Assembly: GCF_947495275.1 (NCBI RefSeq)
Contig: NZ_CANLYL010000003.1
Span: 1-64,000, forward strand
Direction of reading: 5' to 3'
Length of the DNA: 64,000 nucleotides
Source of the DNA: an uncultured Roseobacter sp.
Lineage (GTDB): Bacteria; Pseudomonadota; Alphaproteobacteria; Rhodobacterales; Rhodobacteraceae
A program made the position numbers and the translations under genes. How positions within the stretch are numbered: position 1 is the stretch's first letter; the number at the start of each line of letters is the position of its first letter. The notes beneath the pieces are model-generated. The model ran no database searches. It was given only the letters and a program-made list of their open reading frames with translations, and was not told the DNA's origin. Positions 1 through 8,399 of the stretch are shown in pieces.

Positions 1-387
1 AACAATGCATCGCTGCGTCGCCGGTGAGGGGGGTTCTAAGGTTACTCCAACCCACCCGCAACCCCTTTTTTCGGAAAACGTCATTTTTTTTTCATGTTTC
101 TTTATTGTGCCCTGAATTCAGCGGGTTGCTTGGCAAAAGTTCCTCAAAACATGCGTCATTCGCAACTCTATTTCGTTGATCTTGTATAAAGGCTAGACGA
201 TCAATCGCTATATATAGCGTTAGGCAAATACACGACCCCAAGTCACCTTGAGTCTCCGCCCCTTAAAAGGCCGACTCAACCCTTCGATATGCAGGCCCCA
301 GGACTTCCAAAGCAACGCCCGGTCCCTCTGCGTCCCATCAGGCCCAAGAAGCACCTCTTGGCACGCTGACCGAGAAGCAAAGTCTTG
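1..387. other. left-edge non-coding stretch
   Basis: No convincing gene lies here. The first 27 bases could be the tail of a rightward gene (last codons read N-N-A-S-L-R-R-R then TGA), followed at once by a possible terminator, but 27 bases cannot establish a reading frame. A perfect 14-base palindrome (CGCTATATATAGCG) lies at 206-219. The rest is AT-rich sequence downstream of the leftward msrQ gene. Confidence 0.4.
30..71 (+). terminator. possible intrinsic terminator
   Basis: GGGGTT at 30-35 can pair with AACCCC at 60-65, followed directly by six T. The loop holds a second small hairpin (GGTT 40-43 with AACC 49-52). It would end a rightward gene that lies mostly outside the window. The long loop makes this weaker than the other terminators in the window. 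Confidence 0.35.
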
Positions 388-993
388 TCAGACAGCTTGT
401 TTGCGGCGCGCCGCGGGAAGTCGCAGTACCAAGAGACCAACGATGACCGCCATGTAAACCATCGGCTCTACCGACCAGGTTTTGGTCAGCATCAGGTAAT
501 GCGATCCACCCAGAAATACCGCCACATATGAGAGACGGTGAAGCTTGCGCCATCTGGTCCCAAGCTTGCGTACGGAAAGGTTGTTCGAGGTCGCCGCCAA
601 AGGCAGAAGCAACAGAAAGGCCGCCATGCCGATGGTGATGTAGGGCCGTTTGACAATATCGGTCCAGATTTGACTGATGATCCCGACATCGAGCACCAAC
701 CAAACCAGCAAGTGCAACGCGACATAACTAAAGGCAAGAAGCCCAAACGCTCGTCGAAATTTCAACAGGTTCAGGCCGAGCCAACGGCGCAATGGCGTGA
801 TCGTCAGCCCGATGATCAGCAGTTGCAGGGCAATCTCGCCAAGCTCGTGCTCAAGCGCCTTGATCGGCTCACGTCCCAGACCGCCGGTTTGCGCAAGATA
901 CAACAGATATGGCACCGGCAACAGATATAGCACATAGACCGCCCAGACGGGTATCCGGCGCGCGAATGTATTTATCCAGTCAACGACAGTCAT
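388..993 (-). CDS. msrQ: MsrQ, heme-binding membrane subunit of periplasmic methionine sulfoxide reductase
   Basis: A 201-residue inner-membrane protein with about six hydrophobic segments, of the ferric-reductase-like YedZ/MsrQ family. In the known system MsrQ binds b-type heme and passes electrons from the quinone pool or a flavin reductase to the periplasmic molybdoenzyme MsrP, which repairs oxidised methionines in envelope proteins. Histidines suited to heme binding sit in the membrane segments, for example in ALEHELGEIAL, SYVALHLLVWL and KLHRLSYVAV. It lies 24 bases after msrP on the same strand, so the pair should be one operon. Length is normal for the family. Confidence 0.93.
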   Translation of the reverse strand: MTVVDWINTFARRIPVWAVYVLYLLPVPYLLYLAQTGGLGREPIKALEHELGEIALQLLIIGLTITPLRRWLGLNLLKFRRAFGLLAFSYVALHLLVWLVLDVGIISQIWTDIVKRPYITIGMAAFLLLLPLAATSNNLSVRKLGTRWRKLHRLSYVAVFLGGSHYLMLTKTWSVEPMVYMAVIVGLLVLRLPAARRKQAV

Positions 994-1017
994 AGGGGCA
1001 CTCTAACACAAGAGAAG

Positions 1018-1923
1018 TTAAAAGTTGGCTCGCAGATCCATGCCTTCGTAGAGGCTGGCAACTTCTTCTTCGTACCCGTTGAACTTCAGGGTCGGCACGC
1101 GCGGCGAAAACAGCCCACCGCCGATCTTGCGCTCGGACGCCTGGGACCAGCGTGGGTGATCGACCTCCGGGTTCACATTGGCATAAAACCCGTATTCGCT
1201 GGCCTGAAGGGCTTTCCAGGTATTGATCGGCTCTTCATCGGTCAGGGTGATCTTCACAATCGACTTGATCGACTTGAAACCATATTTCCACGGCACCACA
1301 AGCCGCATGGGTGCACCATTCTGGTTGGGAATGGTCTTGCCGTAAATCCCCGTGGCCATGATCGTCAACGGGTGCAGAGCCTCATCCAGACGCAGACCCT
1401 CCACATAGGGCCAGTCGATGGTGCGGTATTTCTGGCCCCGCATTTCTTCGGGCCGGTAGAGTGTCTCGAAGCGGACGAACTTCGCCTCGGCCTTCACCCC
1501 TGCCATCTCCAGCAAATCCGCCAGTTCAAAACCATTCCAGGGGATCACCATGGACCAGGCTTCAACACAGCGGAACCGGTAGATGCGCTCTTCGACCGTC
1601 ATCCGCGCCATGATGTCCTTGAAATCGTAATCGCCGGGTCTATCCACCAGCCCGTCGATGGTCACTGTCCAGGGATCGGTCGTCAGCGCCTCGGCATAGG
1701 CCGCCGGGTCGCCTTTGCCGGTGCCGAATTCGTAGAAGTTGTTATATTCCGTGATGTCTTCCCAGGAGTTGGGCTCCAACGCTTCCTCAGCCGCGGCCTG
1801 TGTACCCAGACCAGCCATCCCGACGCCTGCCGCAGCCCCCGCCATCACCTGACGACGGTTCAGAAACAGGCGTTCAGGGGTGACGTCATCGCGGGTCAGC
1901 GTATTGGTCCAACGGTGTGCCAT
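1018..1923 (-). CDS. msrP: MsrP, periplasmic molybdopterin methionine sulfoxide reductase catalytic subunit
   Basis: A 301-residue member of the sulfite-oxidase-like molybdoenzyme family (YedY/MsrP). The N-terminus has a twin-arginine export signal (R23-R24 in NRRQVMAG, then a hydrophobic alanine/glycine stretch ending near AAA at 43-45), as expected for a cofactor-loaded periplasmic enzyme. The likely molybdenum-ligand cysteine is C119 in RFRCVEAW. It reduces methionine sulfoxide in periplasmic proteins using electrons delivered by MsrQ, encoded just downstream. Identity is strong from both sequence and gene pairing. Confidence 0.94.
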   Translation of the reverse strand: MAHRWTNTLTRDDVTPERLFLNRRQVMAGAAAGVGMAGLGTQAAAEEALEPNSWEDITEYNNFYEFGTGKGDPAAYAEALTTDPWTVTIDGLVDRPGDYDFKDIMARMTVEERIYRFRCVEAWSMVIPWNGFELADLLEMAGVKAEAKFVRFETLYRPEEMRGQKYRTIDWPYVEGLRLDEALHPLTIMATGIYGKTIPNQNGAPMRLVVPWKYGFKSIKSIVKITLTDEEPINTWKALQASEYGFYANVNPEVDHPRWSQASERKIGGGLFSPRVPTLKFNGYEEEVASLYEGMDLRANF

Positions 1924-2034
1924 TTGTTACTCCTGCGTGATCGCGTTGCGCTTCATGTAGAGAGTAGTACGCGCAGCACCAAACCAATTCGAGTCACGAA
2001 TGAGACAGGAAACTGTAACGTTTGCCGCGCCCGC

Positions 2035-2685
2035 TCACAGGCCAAGCATACCGGGCAAGTCTTTCATGGAGGTAAAAAGCCGGTCGCAAACGGGTGTCAT
2101 GCGCCCCCTATCACTCTGGGCGACATAGCCAAACGTGATCATCCCGGCAGCCTGTCCGGCGCGTGCGCCGCTGGGGCTGTCATCCACAACCACGCAACGA
2201 TCCACGGCGATACCGGCATCGCGCGCCGCTTTCAGGTACACGTCCGGGGCCGGTTTGGGCGTTGCTACATCTTCGCGCGATACGATCCTGCCCCTGAAAC
2301 GGTCCATCAAGCCCGTGCGGGTCAGTGTGATCTCCATCTTGCGGTGCGGTCCGTTTGAGCCCACCGAATACAGGATACCTGCTGCATCCAACGCATCCAA
2401 CACCGCTTTGATATCCGGTATCAGTTCAACCTCTTGGGCAAGCACATCAAACATTTCCGCGTAAATCGCGTCCAGCCAGTCCTCCGGCAGGTCTGCACCC
2501 AGTTCCCGGCTTTTTTGCATCACGCCCATCATGGTGCCGCCAACAAATAGTTCGGTTATCCGGTCGAGGGAAATATCCAGCCCATGACGTGCCAAATTAT
2601 TACGCATGACCACATTGGTCAGCGGTTCACTGTCAACGAGAACGCCGTCGCAGTCGAATATCACCATGTCGGGGGGGAGGATCAT
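2035..2685 (-). CDS. HAD-superfamily phosphatase, beta-phosphoglucomutase-like
   Basis: A 216-residue haloacid-dehalogenase-type hydrolase. The nucleophile motif FDCDGVLVDSE gives catalytic D11 and D13, a helical cap follows, then the SNGP motif II, and motifs III and IV end in VVDDSPSGARAG. This is the HAD IA subgroup that includes phosphoglycolate phosphatase and beta-phosphoglucomutase, and the substrate cannot be read from sequence. The start is uncertain: M1 and M7 are both possible, and neither has a good Shine-Dalgarno sequence. M1 lies 2 bases past the T-tract of the clpB terminator, so the gene may rely on read-through or on its own weak promoter. Confidence 0.85.
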   Translation of the reverse strand: MILPPDMVIFDCDGVLVDSEPLTNVVMRNNLARHGLDISLDRITELFVGGTMMGVMQKSRELGADLPEDWLDAIYAEMFDVLAQEVELIPDIKAVLDALDAAGILYSVGSNGPHRKMEITLTRTGLMDRFRGRIVSREDVATPKPAPDVYLKAARDAGIAVDRCVVVDDSPSGARAGQAAGMITFGYVAQSDRGRMTPVCDRLFTSMKDLPGMLGL

Positions 2686-2686
2686 G

Positions 2687-2715
2687 AAAAAGGCCGGGTC
2701 ATATGCCCGGCCTTT
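2687..2715 (-). terminator. clpB intrinsic terminator
   Basis: Reading leftward after the clpB stop, a 10-base-pair stem (AAAGGCCGGG at 2715-2706 with CCCGGCCTTT at 2698-2689) runs into a T-tract. It sits between clpB and the HAD gene and ends only 2 bases before the HAD gene's annotated start. Confidence 0.8.
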
Positions 2716-2738
2716 CTGACGTTATTTCCAAAGCGGCG

Positions 2739-5357
2739 TCAATGGATGACGGCATCATCCGGTTTGGGTCTGTTGGTCGCGGTAACACGGTCTCCGATGA
2801 TCAGCCCTTCACTGCCTGCTGATATGACCAGCGTGTCGCCGTCCTTCACATCGCTCGCCAAAAGCATTTCGGCCAGGGGATCCTGCAAGGCTCGCTGGAT
2901 CACCCGTTTGAGCGGCCGCGCGCCAAACACCGGATCATAGCCCTCATCAGCCAGCCATTTGCGCGCACCGTCATCCAGATCGAGCGTGATTTTCCGCGCC
3001 GCGAGCCTCTTGAGAAGCCGCGCCAGCTGGATATCGACAATGCCGTCCATGTCCTCGCGGCCCAACCGGTCGAAGATGATGGTTTCATCCAGCCGGTTCA
3101 GAAATTCCGGCCGGAAATGCGCGCGCACCGCATCCATCACGTCCCGCTTGGCGTCAGAGGCATCCGCACCATCGGGCAAGCGGCTGAGGCTTTGCGCCCC
3201 GAGGTTCGATGTCAGGATGATCAGCGTCTGCTTGAAATCCACCGTCCGGCCCTGACCATCGGTCAGCACCCCATCGTCAAGCACCTGCAAGAGCACGTTG
3301 AAAACATCCGGGTGCGCCTTTTCGACCTCATCAAACAGCACGACCTGATAGGGACGCCGGCGCACGCTTTCCGTCAGCGCGCCGCCCTCATCATATCCAA
3401 CATAACCCGGAGGGGCACCGATCAGACGGGCAACGCTGTGTTTCTCCATATACTCCGACATATCAATGCGCACCATCGCGTTGTCATCGTCGAAAAGGAA
3501 TTCCGCCACAGCCTTGGTCAGCTCGGTCTTGCCCACACCGGTTGGCCCCAGAAAGAGGAACGAGCCCAGCGGGCGGTTTTCGTCATTCAGACCAGCCCGC
3601 GCGCGGCGCACCGCATTGGCAACGGCACGCACGGCTGTAGCCTGCCCGATCACCCGCTTGTGCAGTTGATCTTCCATGCGCAACAGCTTGTCGCGTTCGC
3701 CTTCCAGCATTTTGCCCGCCGGAATACCCGTCCAGCGTTCTACCACACTGGCGATCTGTTCGGGCCGCACGGCTTCTTCGACCATCATGTCGCCCTCGTC
3801 GCGCCCTTCGGCATCCTGCAACTGCTTTTCGATCTGCGGGATCACCCCGTAGGACAGCTCCCCGGCCTTGGCCAGATTGCCCTCGCGCTTGGCGATCTCC
3901 AGCTCGGCCCGGGCATGATCCAGCTTTTCCTTCAGATCCCGCGCGCTGGACAGCTTGTCGCGTTCTGCTTGCCACTGCGCAGTCATGCCGTCACTGCGTT
4001 CCTGCAAATCGGCAAGGTCCTTCTCCAGCGTTTCCAGACGGTCCTTGCTGGCACTGTCATCTTCCAGCCGCAGGGCTTCGGCCTCGATCTGCATCTGCAA
4101 TATCTGGCGGTCCAGCGCGTCCAGTTCTTCGGGCTTGCTGTCCACTTCCATGCGCAACCGGCTCGCCGCCTCATCCACAAGGTCAATGGCCTTGTCCGGC
4201 AGGAACCGGTCGGTGATATAGCGATGGCTCAGCGTCGAGGCCGCCACCAGCGCAGAATCCGATATCCGCACCCCGTGGTGCAACTCGTATTTCTCTTTAA
4301 TACCCCGCAGAATGCTGACCGTATCCTCCACCGTCGGCTCCAGGATCATCACCGGCTGGAAACGGCGCGCAAGGGCCGCGTCCTTCTCCACATATTTGCG
4401 GTATTCATCCAGCGTTGTAGCGCCCACGCAATGCAGCTCACCGCGCGCAAGGGCGGGTTTGATCAGGTTCGCCGCATCCATCGCACCATCGGCTTTGCCG
4501 GCACCCACCAGAGTGTGCATCTCGTCGATGAAAAGGATGATCTCGCCGGCAGCTTCCGTCACTTCAGTCAGCACAGCTTTGAGGCGCTCCTCGAACTCAC
4601 CGCGATATTTCGCGCCGGCGATCAGCGCGCCCATATCAAGCGCCAGAAGCTTCTTGTTGCGTAGGCTTTCGGGCACATCACCATTGATGATACGCAGGGC
4701 CAACCCTTCGGCAATCGCGGTTTTACCCACACCCGGCTCACCAATCAGCACCGGGTTGTTCTTGGTGCGCCGCGACAACACCTGCATGGCGCGGCGGATT
4801 TCCTCGTCACGGCCAATGATCGGGTCAATCTTGCCCTCTTTTGCCCGCTCGGTCAGATCCAACGCATATTTCTTCAACGCATCATACCCCTCCTCTGCGG
4901 TTGCCGTATCAGCCTTGCGTCCCTTGCGAACATCATTGATTGCGGAATTCAGGGCCTGAGCGGTCACACCCCCCGCATCAAGCGCAGATTTCGCACCCGA
5001 TTTCACCATACAGAGCGCCATAAGCAGCCGTTCTACCGGCACAAAACTGTCACCCGCCTTTTTGGCCAAGGCTTCCGCTTCGACAAGAACTTTCTGTGTT
5101 GCGTTGTCGAGATATACCTGAGCGGCGTCACCACTGACCTTCGGCATCTTGGTGAGCGCCAATTCAAGCGACTGCATCACCTGGGCAGGTTTGCCGCCAG
5201 CTGCAGAGATCAGGTTGCTCGCCAATCCCTGATCATCATCCAACAACGCTTTCAACATGTGCTCGGGGGCCAGCCGCTGGTGGCTTTCCCGTGTCGCGAT
5301 CGTCTGGGCAGCCTGAATGAAGCCGCGCGACCGTTCCGTGAACTTGGTCAAGTCCAT
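2739..5357 (-). CDS. clpB: ClpB, AAA+ protein disaggregase
   Basis: An 872-residue Hsp100 chaperone that, with DnaK, pulls aggregated proteins apart after heat stress. Domain order is standard: an N-terminal Clp repeat domain (about 1-145), a first AAA+ module with Walker A GEPGVGKT at 206-213, the coiled-coil M domain (about 400-520), and a second AAA+ module with Walker A GPTGVGKT near 607, ending in the C-terminal D2-small domain. The start has a good AGGAG site a few bases upstream. A clear RpoH-type promoter lies about 75-115 bases upstream and a strong terminator follows, so it appears to be a monocistronic heat-shock gene. Confidence 0.98.
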   Translation of the reverse strand: MDLTKFTERSRGFIQAAQTIATRESHQRLAPEHMLKALLDDDQGLASNLISAAGGKPAQVMQSLELALTKMPKVSGDAAQVYLDNATQKVLVEAEALAKKAGDSFVPVERLLMALCMVKSGAKSALDAGGVTAQALNSAINDVRKGRKADTATAEEGYDALKKYALDLTERAKEGKIDPIIGRDEEIRRAMQVLSRRTKNNPVLIGEPGVGKTAIAEGLALRIINGDVPESLRNKKLLALDMGALIAGAKYRGEFEERLKAVLTEVTEAAGEIILFIDEMHTLVGAGKADGAMDAANLIKPALARGELHCVGATTLDEYRKYVEKDAALARRFQPVMILEPTVEDTVSILRGIKEKYELHHGVRISDSALVAASTLSHRYITDRFLPDKAIDLVDEAASRLRMEVDSKPEELDALDRQILQMQIEAEALRLEDDSASKDRLETLEKDLADLQERSDGMTAQWQAERDKLSSARDLKEKLDHARAELEIAKREGNLAKAGELSYGVIPQIEKQLQDAEGRDEGDMMVEEAVRPEQIASVVERWTGIPAGKMLEGERDKLLRMEDQLHKRVIGQATAVRAVANAVRRARAGLNDENRPLGSFLFLGPTGVGKTELTKAVAEFLFDDDNAMVRIDMSEYMEKHSVARLIGAPPGYVGYDEGGALTESVRRRPYQVVLFDEVEKAHPDVFNVLLQVLDDGVLTDGQGRTVDFKQTLIILTSNLGAQSLSRLPDGADASDAKRDVMDAVRAHFRPEFLNRLDETIIFDRLGREDMDGIVDIQLARLLKRLAARKITLDLDDGARKWLADEGYDPVFGARPLKRVIQRALQDPLAEMLLASDVKDGDTLVISAGSEGLIIGDRVTATNRPKPDDAVIH

Positions 5358-5430
5358 GGGTTTTCTCCTTTTCTAAAGCGCCCCGTAATGCTGCGCCCGA
5401 CTTGGCGGCACGTCAGCGGAAAGGGCCTTG

Positions 5431-5471
5431 GATGTTATTTGGGGGACGCAAGACCGCGCTTCAAGAGGGGC
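5431..5471 (-). promoter_or_regulatory. RpoH (sigma-32) heat-shock promoter of clpB
   Basis: On the minus strand, CTTGAA (5465-5460) is followed after 14 bases by CCCCCAAATA (5445-5436). This matches the heat-shock sigma-32 layout of CTTGAA, a 13-15 base spacer, then CCCCAT-like sequence. It lies about 75 bases upstream of the clpB start and points into it, which fits ClpB's known control by RpoH. Confidence 0.8.
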
Positions 5472-5689
5472 GCGGCCTTCGATCACCCGCAACCAGATTA
5501 GGCGCAAAAATTGACCCTTTCGCTGATCCAGATCAAAACCGTTTCTCATGGGAACCTCACCAGCCCTTTCCCCGTTACCCCAGCCTTTCCAATGCCTATC
5601 TATACGTCATCAAAACGCGCAAATTACTCCACTTCCAACGCGCCTGATTACGAATAGTGCTTAACCATTTGGCTTGTTCTGCCAGTTCC

Positions 5690-5860
5690 AGTCATGCGTT
5701 CCGGTCGATTTTCTGCTGACCGGGCGCATGAGCGGTCGAAATCAATAAGGTTCTGTTTGCCGTAAGAACGTTAACGGGACGGTAAGATCAGAACCGCCAA
5801 CGACCGCGAGTACCCACCTGACCCGGAACATGGCCTCGGCATGTCTTCCGGGTCTTTTTA
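5690..5860 (+). ncRNA. candidate structured RNA or pyrF leader ending in a terminator
   Basis: No gene covers this stretch. It contains a compact series of perfect or near-perfect helices: ATGCG/CGCAT and CCGGTC/GACCGG (5694-5729), GCGGTCG 5732-5738 with CGACCGC 5801-5807, GGTTCTG 5749-5755 with CAGAACC 5789-5795, and TTGCCGT 5757-5763 with ACGGTAA 5779-5785 (one G-U pair). The last three nest inside each other as a long rod. An intrinsic terminator follows. Either a free small RNA of about 165 nt or a regulatory leader ahead of pyrF would fit. I do not recognise a known RNA family. Confidence 0.5.
5820..5859 (+). terminator. intrinsic terminator upstream of pyrF
   Basis: GACCCGGAA (5820-5828) pairs perfectly with TTCCGGGTC (5846-5854), followed by TTTTT. 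No rightward protein gene precedes it; clpB points the other way. It therefore ends either a small RNA or a regulated leader transcript 77 bases before pyrF. Confidence 0.8.
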
Positions 5861-5935
5861 CATCCAACTGCAGGGCACATGGACATGGGACAATCCAGCC
5901 CCTAAGGAAGCGTCAGGCCAAGGGGAGCGAAAAGC

Positions 5936-6652
5936 ATGGCAGATGACAGATTGATCGTGGCGCTGGATGTACCAAACGCGCTGGCGGGCCATCAACTGGC
6001 GGAAAGACTTGGCGACGCCGTCAGTTTTTACAAGATCGGTCTGGGCATGCTGACGGGCGGCGGCCTAGCTTTGGCCAACGAACTTAAACAGGAGCATGGC
6101 AAGCGCATCTTTCTGGATATGAAGCTCTTCGACATAGGTGCAACGGTCGAGGCAGCGGTGCGGGGTTTAGCGCAGTTCGACCTCGATTTCCTGACGGTCC
6201 ACGGCGACCCGCATGTGGTTCGCGCAGCCAAGGAAGGGGCAGCAGGGTCGGAAACAAAAATTCTGGCCGTAACCATTCTGACCTCTCTTGACCGTACCGA
6301 TCTCGATGCTTGCCAGATGCGTCCCGGTGATCTCTCCGAATTGGTCGCCGCCCGCGCCCAGGCGGCGTTTGAGGCTGGTGCGGATGGTGTCATTGCATCG
6401 CCTCGTGAGGCGGCGATGATTCGCACCCTGCCAGATGCTGGAAACCGTCTGATCGTAACGCCAGGCGTGCGTCCGGCAGGTGCCGATCTGGGAGACCAGA
6501 AACGAGTCGCAACCCCGGCAAACGCCATTGCTGATGGCGCAGATCACATCGTTGTCGGTCGTCCGGTATGGAAATCCTCCGATCCGCGCACGGCGGCAAT
6601 GCGCATTCTGGCAGAGCTCAACAGTCCGCAAGCCTTAAGTCCAAACCACTGA
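5936..6652 (+). CDS. pyrF: orotidine 5'-phosphate decarboxylase
   Basis: A 238-residue TIM-barrel enzyme catalysing the last step of UMP synthesis, decarboxylation of OMP. The signature is intact: ALDVPN near D11, and the catalytic D-x-K-x-x-D in LDMKLFDIG (D61, K63, D66). The phosphate-binding loop near the C-terminus (TPGVRP, later VVGRPVW) is present. Length matches the bacterial family. It stands alone between two structured non-coding stretches, both ending in terminators, which is an unusual frame for a housekeeping gene. Confidence 0.96.
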   Translation: MADDRLIVALDVPNALAGHQLAERLGDAVSFYKIGLGMLTGGGLALANELKQEHGKRIFLDMKLFDIGATVEAAVRGLAQFDLDFLTVHGDPHVVRAAKEGAAGSETKILAVTILTSLDRTDLDACQMRPGDLSELVAARAQAAFEAGADGVIASPREAAMIRTLPDAGNRLIVTPGVRPAGADLGDQKRVATPANAIADGADHIVVGRPVWKSSDPRTAAMRILAELNSPQALSPNH

Positions 6653-6731
6653 ACTCGAAGAATAAAGCCAGGTTATCCACAACATCACATAACCAGCACA
6701 CAAGTCGAGAAATCTACAAACTGTGTCCCGG

Positions 6732-6885
6732 AAACAACAGAATACAGGATGTTGTTTGCCCTCGGCATTCGCGGTTAGGCGCATTCGCCTTTAAGTGGTA
6801 AGTTGACGTAAGGTGATACTCCCCAACGAACCGCGTCTTCCTGAGGTTCGTTACCTCCCCCCGCTTAATGCAGCGGGGGGTTTTT
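6732..6885 (+). ncRNA. candidate small RNA or structured pyrF 3' UTR
   Basis: Four successive hairpins are visible: AAACAAC/GTTGTTT (6732-6757), AGGCG/CGCCT (6777-6790), AACGAACC/GGTTCGTT (6825-6852), and CCCCCCGCT/AGCGGGGGG with a T-tract (6857-6885). Cytosine-rich single-stranded segments (CTTCCT in the third loop, ACCT before the terminator) resemble the pyrimidine-rich seeds of alphaproteobacterial trans-acting sRNAs. It may be an independent sRNA or be processed from the pyrF transcript. I see no definite promoter. Confidence 0.4.
6857..6885 (+). terminator. strong intrinsic terminator downstream of pyrF
   Basis: CCCCCCGCT (6857-6865) and AGCGGGGGG (6872-6880) form a perfect nine-pair stem with a six-base loop, followed by TTTTT. 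It lies about 205 bases after the pyrF stop. Confidence 0.85.
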
Positions 6886-7144
6886 CTGTACCCATCATGT
6901 CCGCAGCCACAAAACAGGGCCCAGGTTCGATGCGGATACATCGCTCGTCTTCCCACGAACAGATAGATACTTACAGACGCCTCTATCTGCGTTCCATTTT
7001 CCCTGAAATGGCAGGTCGAACATGGTGCCGAAGCCACGACTTTGGCGCATGCCCAAACGGAATGGAGCCCCGAAGCCCATGTTCATTTGCAGCAGGACGG
7101 CGTAGGATCGCAAGATATCTCAACCAACTCAAAAGCCCTCGCAG

Positions 7145-8398
7145 ATGCCTGCTCTTTGCCGCGATTGCCTGACCGAATTCGATGCTGCGCGCCGGTGCCC
7201 GTCCTGTGCCAGTCCCCGCATCATCACGCACCCTGAGCTTTTCGCCTTGTCGATCGCCCATATGGATTGCGATGCCTTTTACGCATCGGTTGAAAAGCGG
7301 GATGACCCAAGCCTCGAAGGCAAGCCGGTCATCATCGGTGGCGGACGCCGCGGTGTCGTGTCTACGGCCTGCTATGTCGCCCGTATCCGCGGTGTAAAGT
7401 CAGCTATGCCGATGTTTCAGGCCCTTAAGCTTTGCCCCGAAGCCGTTATCATCAAACCCCGAATGAGCGCCTATGTGGAAGCGTCGCGCGCCATTCGCGC
7501 AATGATGGAAGAACTGACCCCGGACATTGAGCCGCTGTCTCTGGATGAGGCTTTCATGGACCTTTCGGGCACCGAGCGGCTGCATGGTGCCCCGCCCGCT
7601 GTGATGCTGGCCCGTCTGATCCGGCGGATGCGCACCGAATTGGGTCTGACCGGTTCCATTGGCCTGTCACACAACAAGTTTCTGGCGAAGGTGGCATCAG
7701 ATCTCGACAAACCGCACGGCTTTTCAGTGATCGGCAAGGCGGAGACGGAGAGTTTTCTGCGTCATAAACCGGTACGTTTGATCTGGGGTGTCGGCCCGGC
7801 AGCACAGGCCGGTTTTGAAAAGGCAGGTATTCGGACTTTCTCGGACCTCTTGCGGTGGGAGCGCACTGACCTCATCGCGCGTTTCGGATCCATGGGCGAC
7901 CGCTTGTGGCATCTTGCACGTGGACAGGACCGCCGTCGCATATCTGCCCACACACCTGTAAAATCCATCTCCAACGAGACCACATTTTTTGAAGATACCA
8001 GCGATCCGGAGTTGCTTGATGGACACCTGTGGCGCATGGCCGAAAAAGTATCGGATCGCGCCAAGGCAAAGGATATTGCCGGGCGGGTGGTCACCCTCAA
8101 GCTGAAACGCGCTGACCACTCGTTGATTTCAAGGCGGCTCAGCTTACGGGATGCAACGCAACTGGCCGACACCATTTACAGAACAGCGCGTGCGTTGTTT
8201 GACCAGCTTGGAGATCAAGGGCCATACCGGTTGTTGGGTTGTGGCCTTTCCGACCTCGTTGATGCGGCTGGTGCCGACAGATCCGGTGATCTGCTGGATC
8301 AGGATGCCACGCAAAGGGTTCAAGCTGAGCGGGCAACAGACGAAATTCGCGCCCGCTTTGGCCCTGAGGCTATCCTGAAAGGCCGCGCGCTCAGGTAG
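7145..8398 (+). CDS. dinB: DNA polymerase IV with N-terminal zinc-ribbon extension
   Basis: A 417-residue Y-family translesion polymerase. The catalytic aspartate motif HMDCDAFYASVE (D41) and the SLDEAF motif (D134, E135) are intact; thumb, little-finger and helix-hairpin-helix regions follow. The first 30 residues precede the usual family start and carry C5-x2-C8 and C18-x2-C21, a small zinc-ribbon-like knuckle. The extension is rich in charged residues and in frame, so I keep the upstream ATG. A beta-clamp-binding motif was not confidently located. It stands alone, without a LexA box that I can recognise upstream. Confidence 0.93.
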   Translation: MPALCRDCLTEFDAARRCPSCASPRIITHPELFALSIAHMDCDAFYASVEKRDDPSLEGKPVIIGGGRRGVVSTACYVARIRGVKSAMPMFQALKLCPEAVIIKPRMSAYVEASRAIRAMMEELTPDIEPLSLDEAFMDLSGTERLHGAPPAVMLARLIRRMRTELGLTGSIGLSHNKFLAKVASDLDKPHGFSVIGKAETESFLRHKPVRLIWGVGPAAQAGFEKAGIRTFSDLLRWERTDLIARFGSMGDRLWHLARGQDRRRISAHTPVKSISNETTFFEDTSDPELLDGHLWRMAEKVSDRAKAKDIAGRVVTLKLKRADHSLISRRLSLRDATQLADTIYRTARALFDQLGDQGPYRLLGCGLSDLVDAAGADRSGDLLDQDATQRVQAERATDEIRARFGPEAILKGRALR

Positions 8399-8399
8399 G

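Larger units (their letters stand above)
6653..7144. other. pyrF-dinB intergenic region
   Basis: There is no convincing protein gene in these 492 bases. The first half holds a chain of hairpins ending in a strong terminator (described separately). The second half, from about 6890 to 7144, has no clear feature beyond serving as upstream sequence of the polymerase IV gene. Confidence 0.5.

Noticed and set aside
248..457. 69-codon rightward frame near the left edge
   Set aside because: Overlaps the msrQ 3' end antisense and has no start signal or family likeness.
1156..2358. 400-codon rightward open frame
   Set aside because: It lies antisense to msrP and the HAD gene, is rich in H, R, P and G as antisense frames of GC-rich genes are, and has no family likeness.
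3117..4664. 515-codon rightward open frame
   Set aside because: Entirely antisense to clpB; no recognisable domain.
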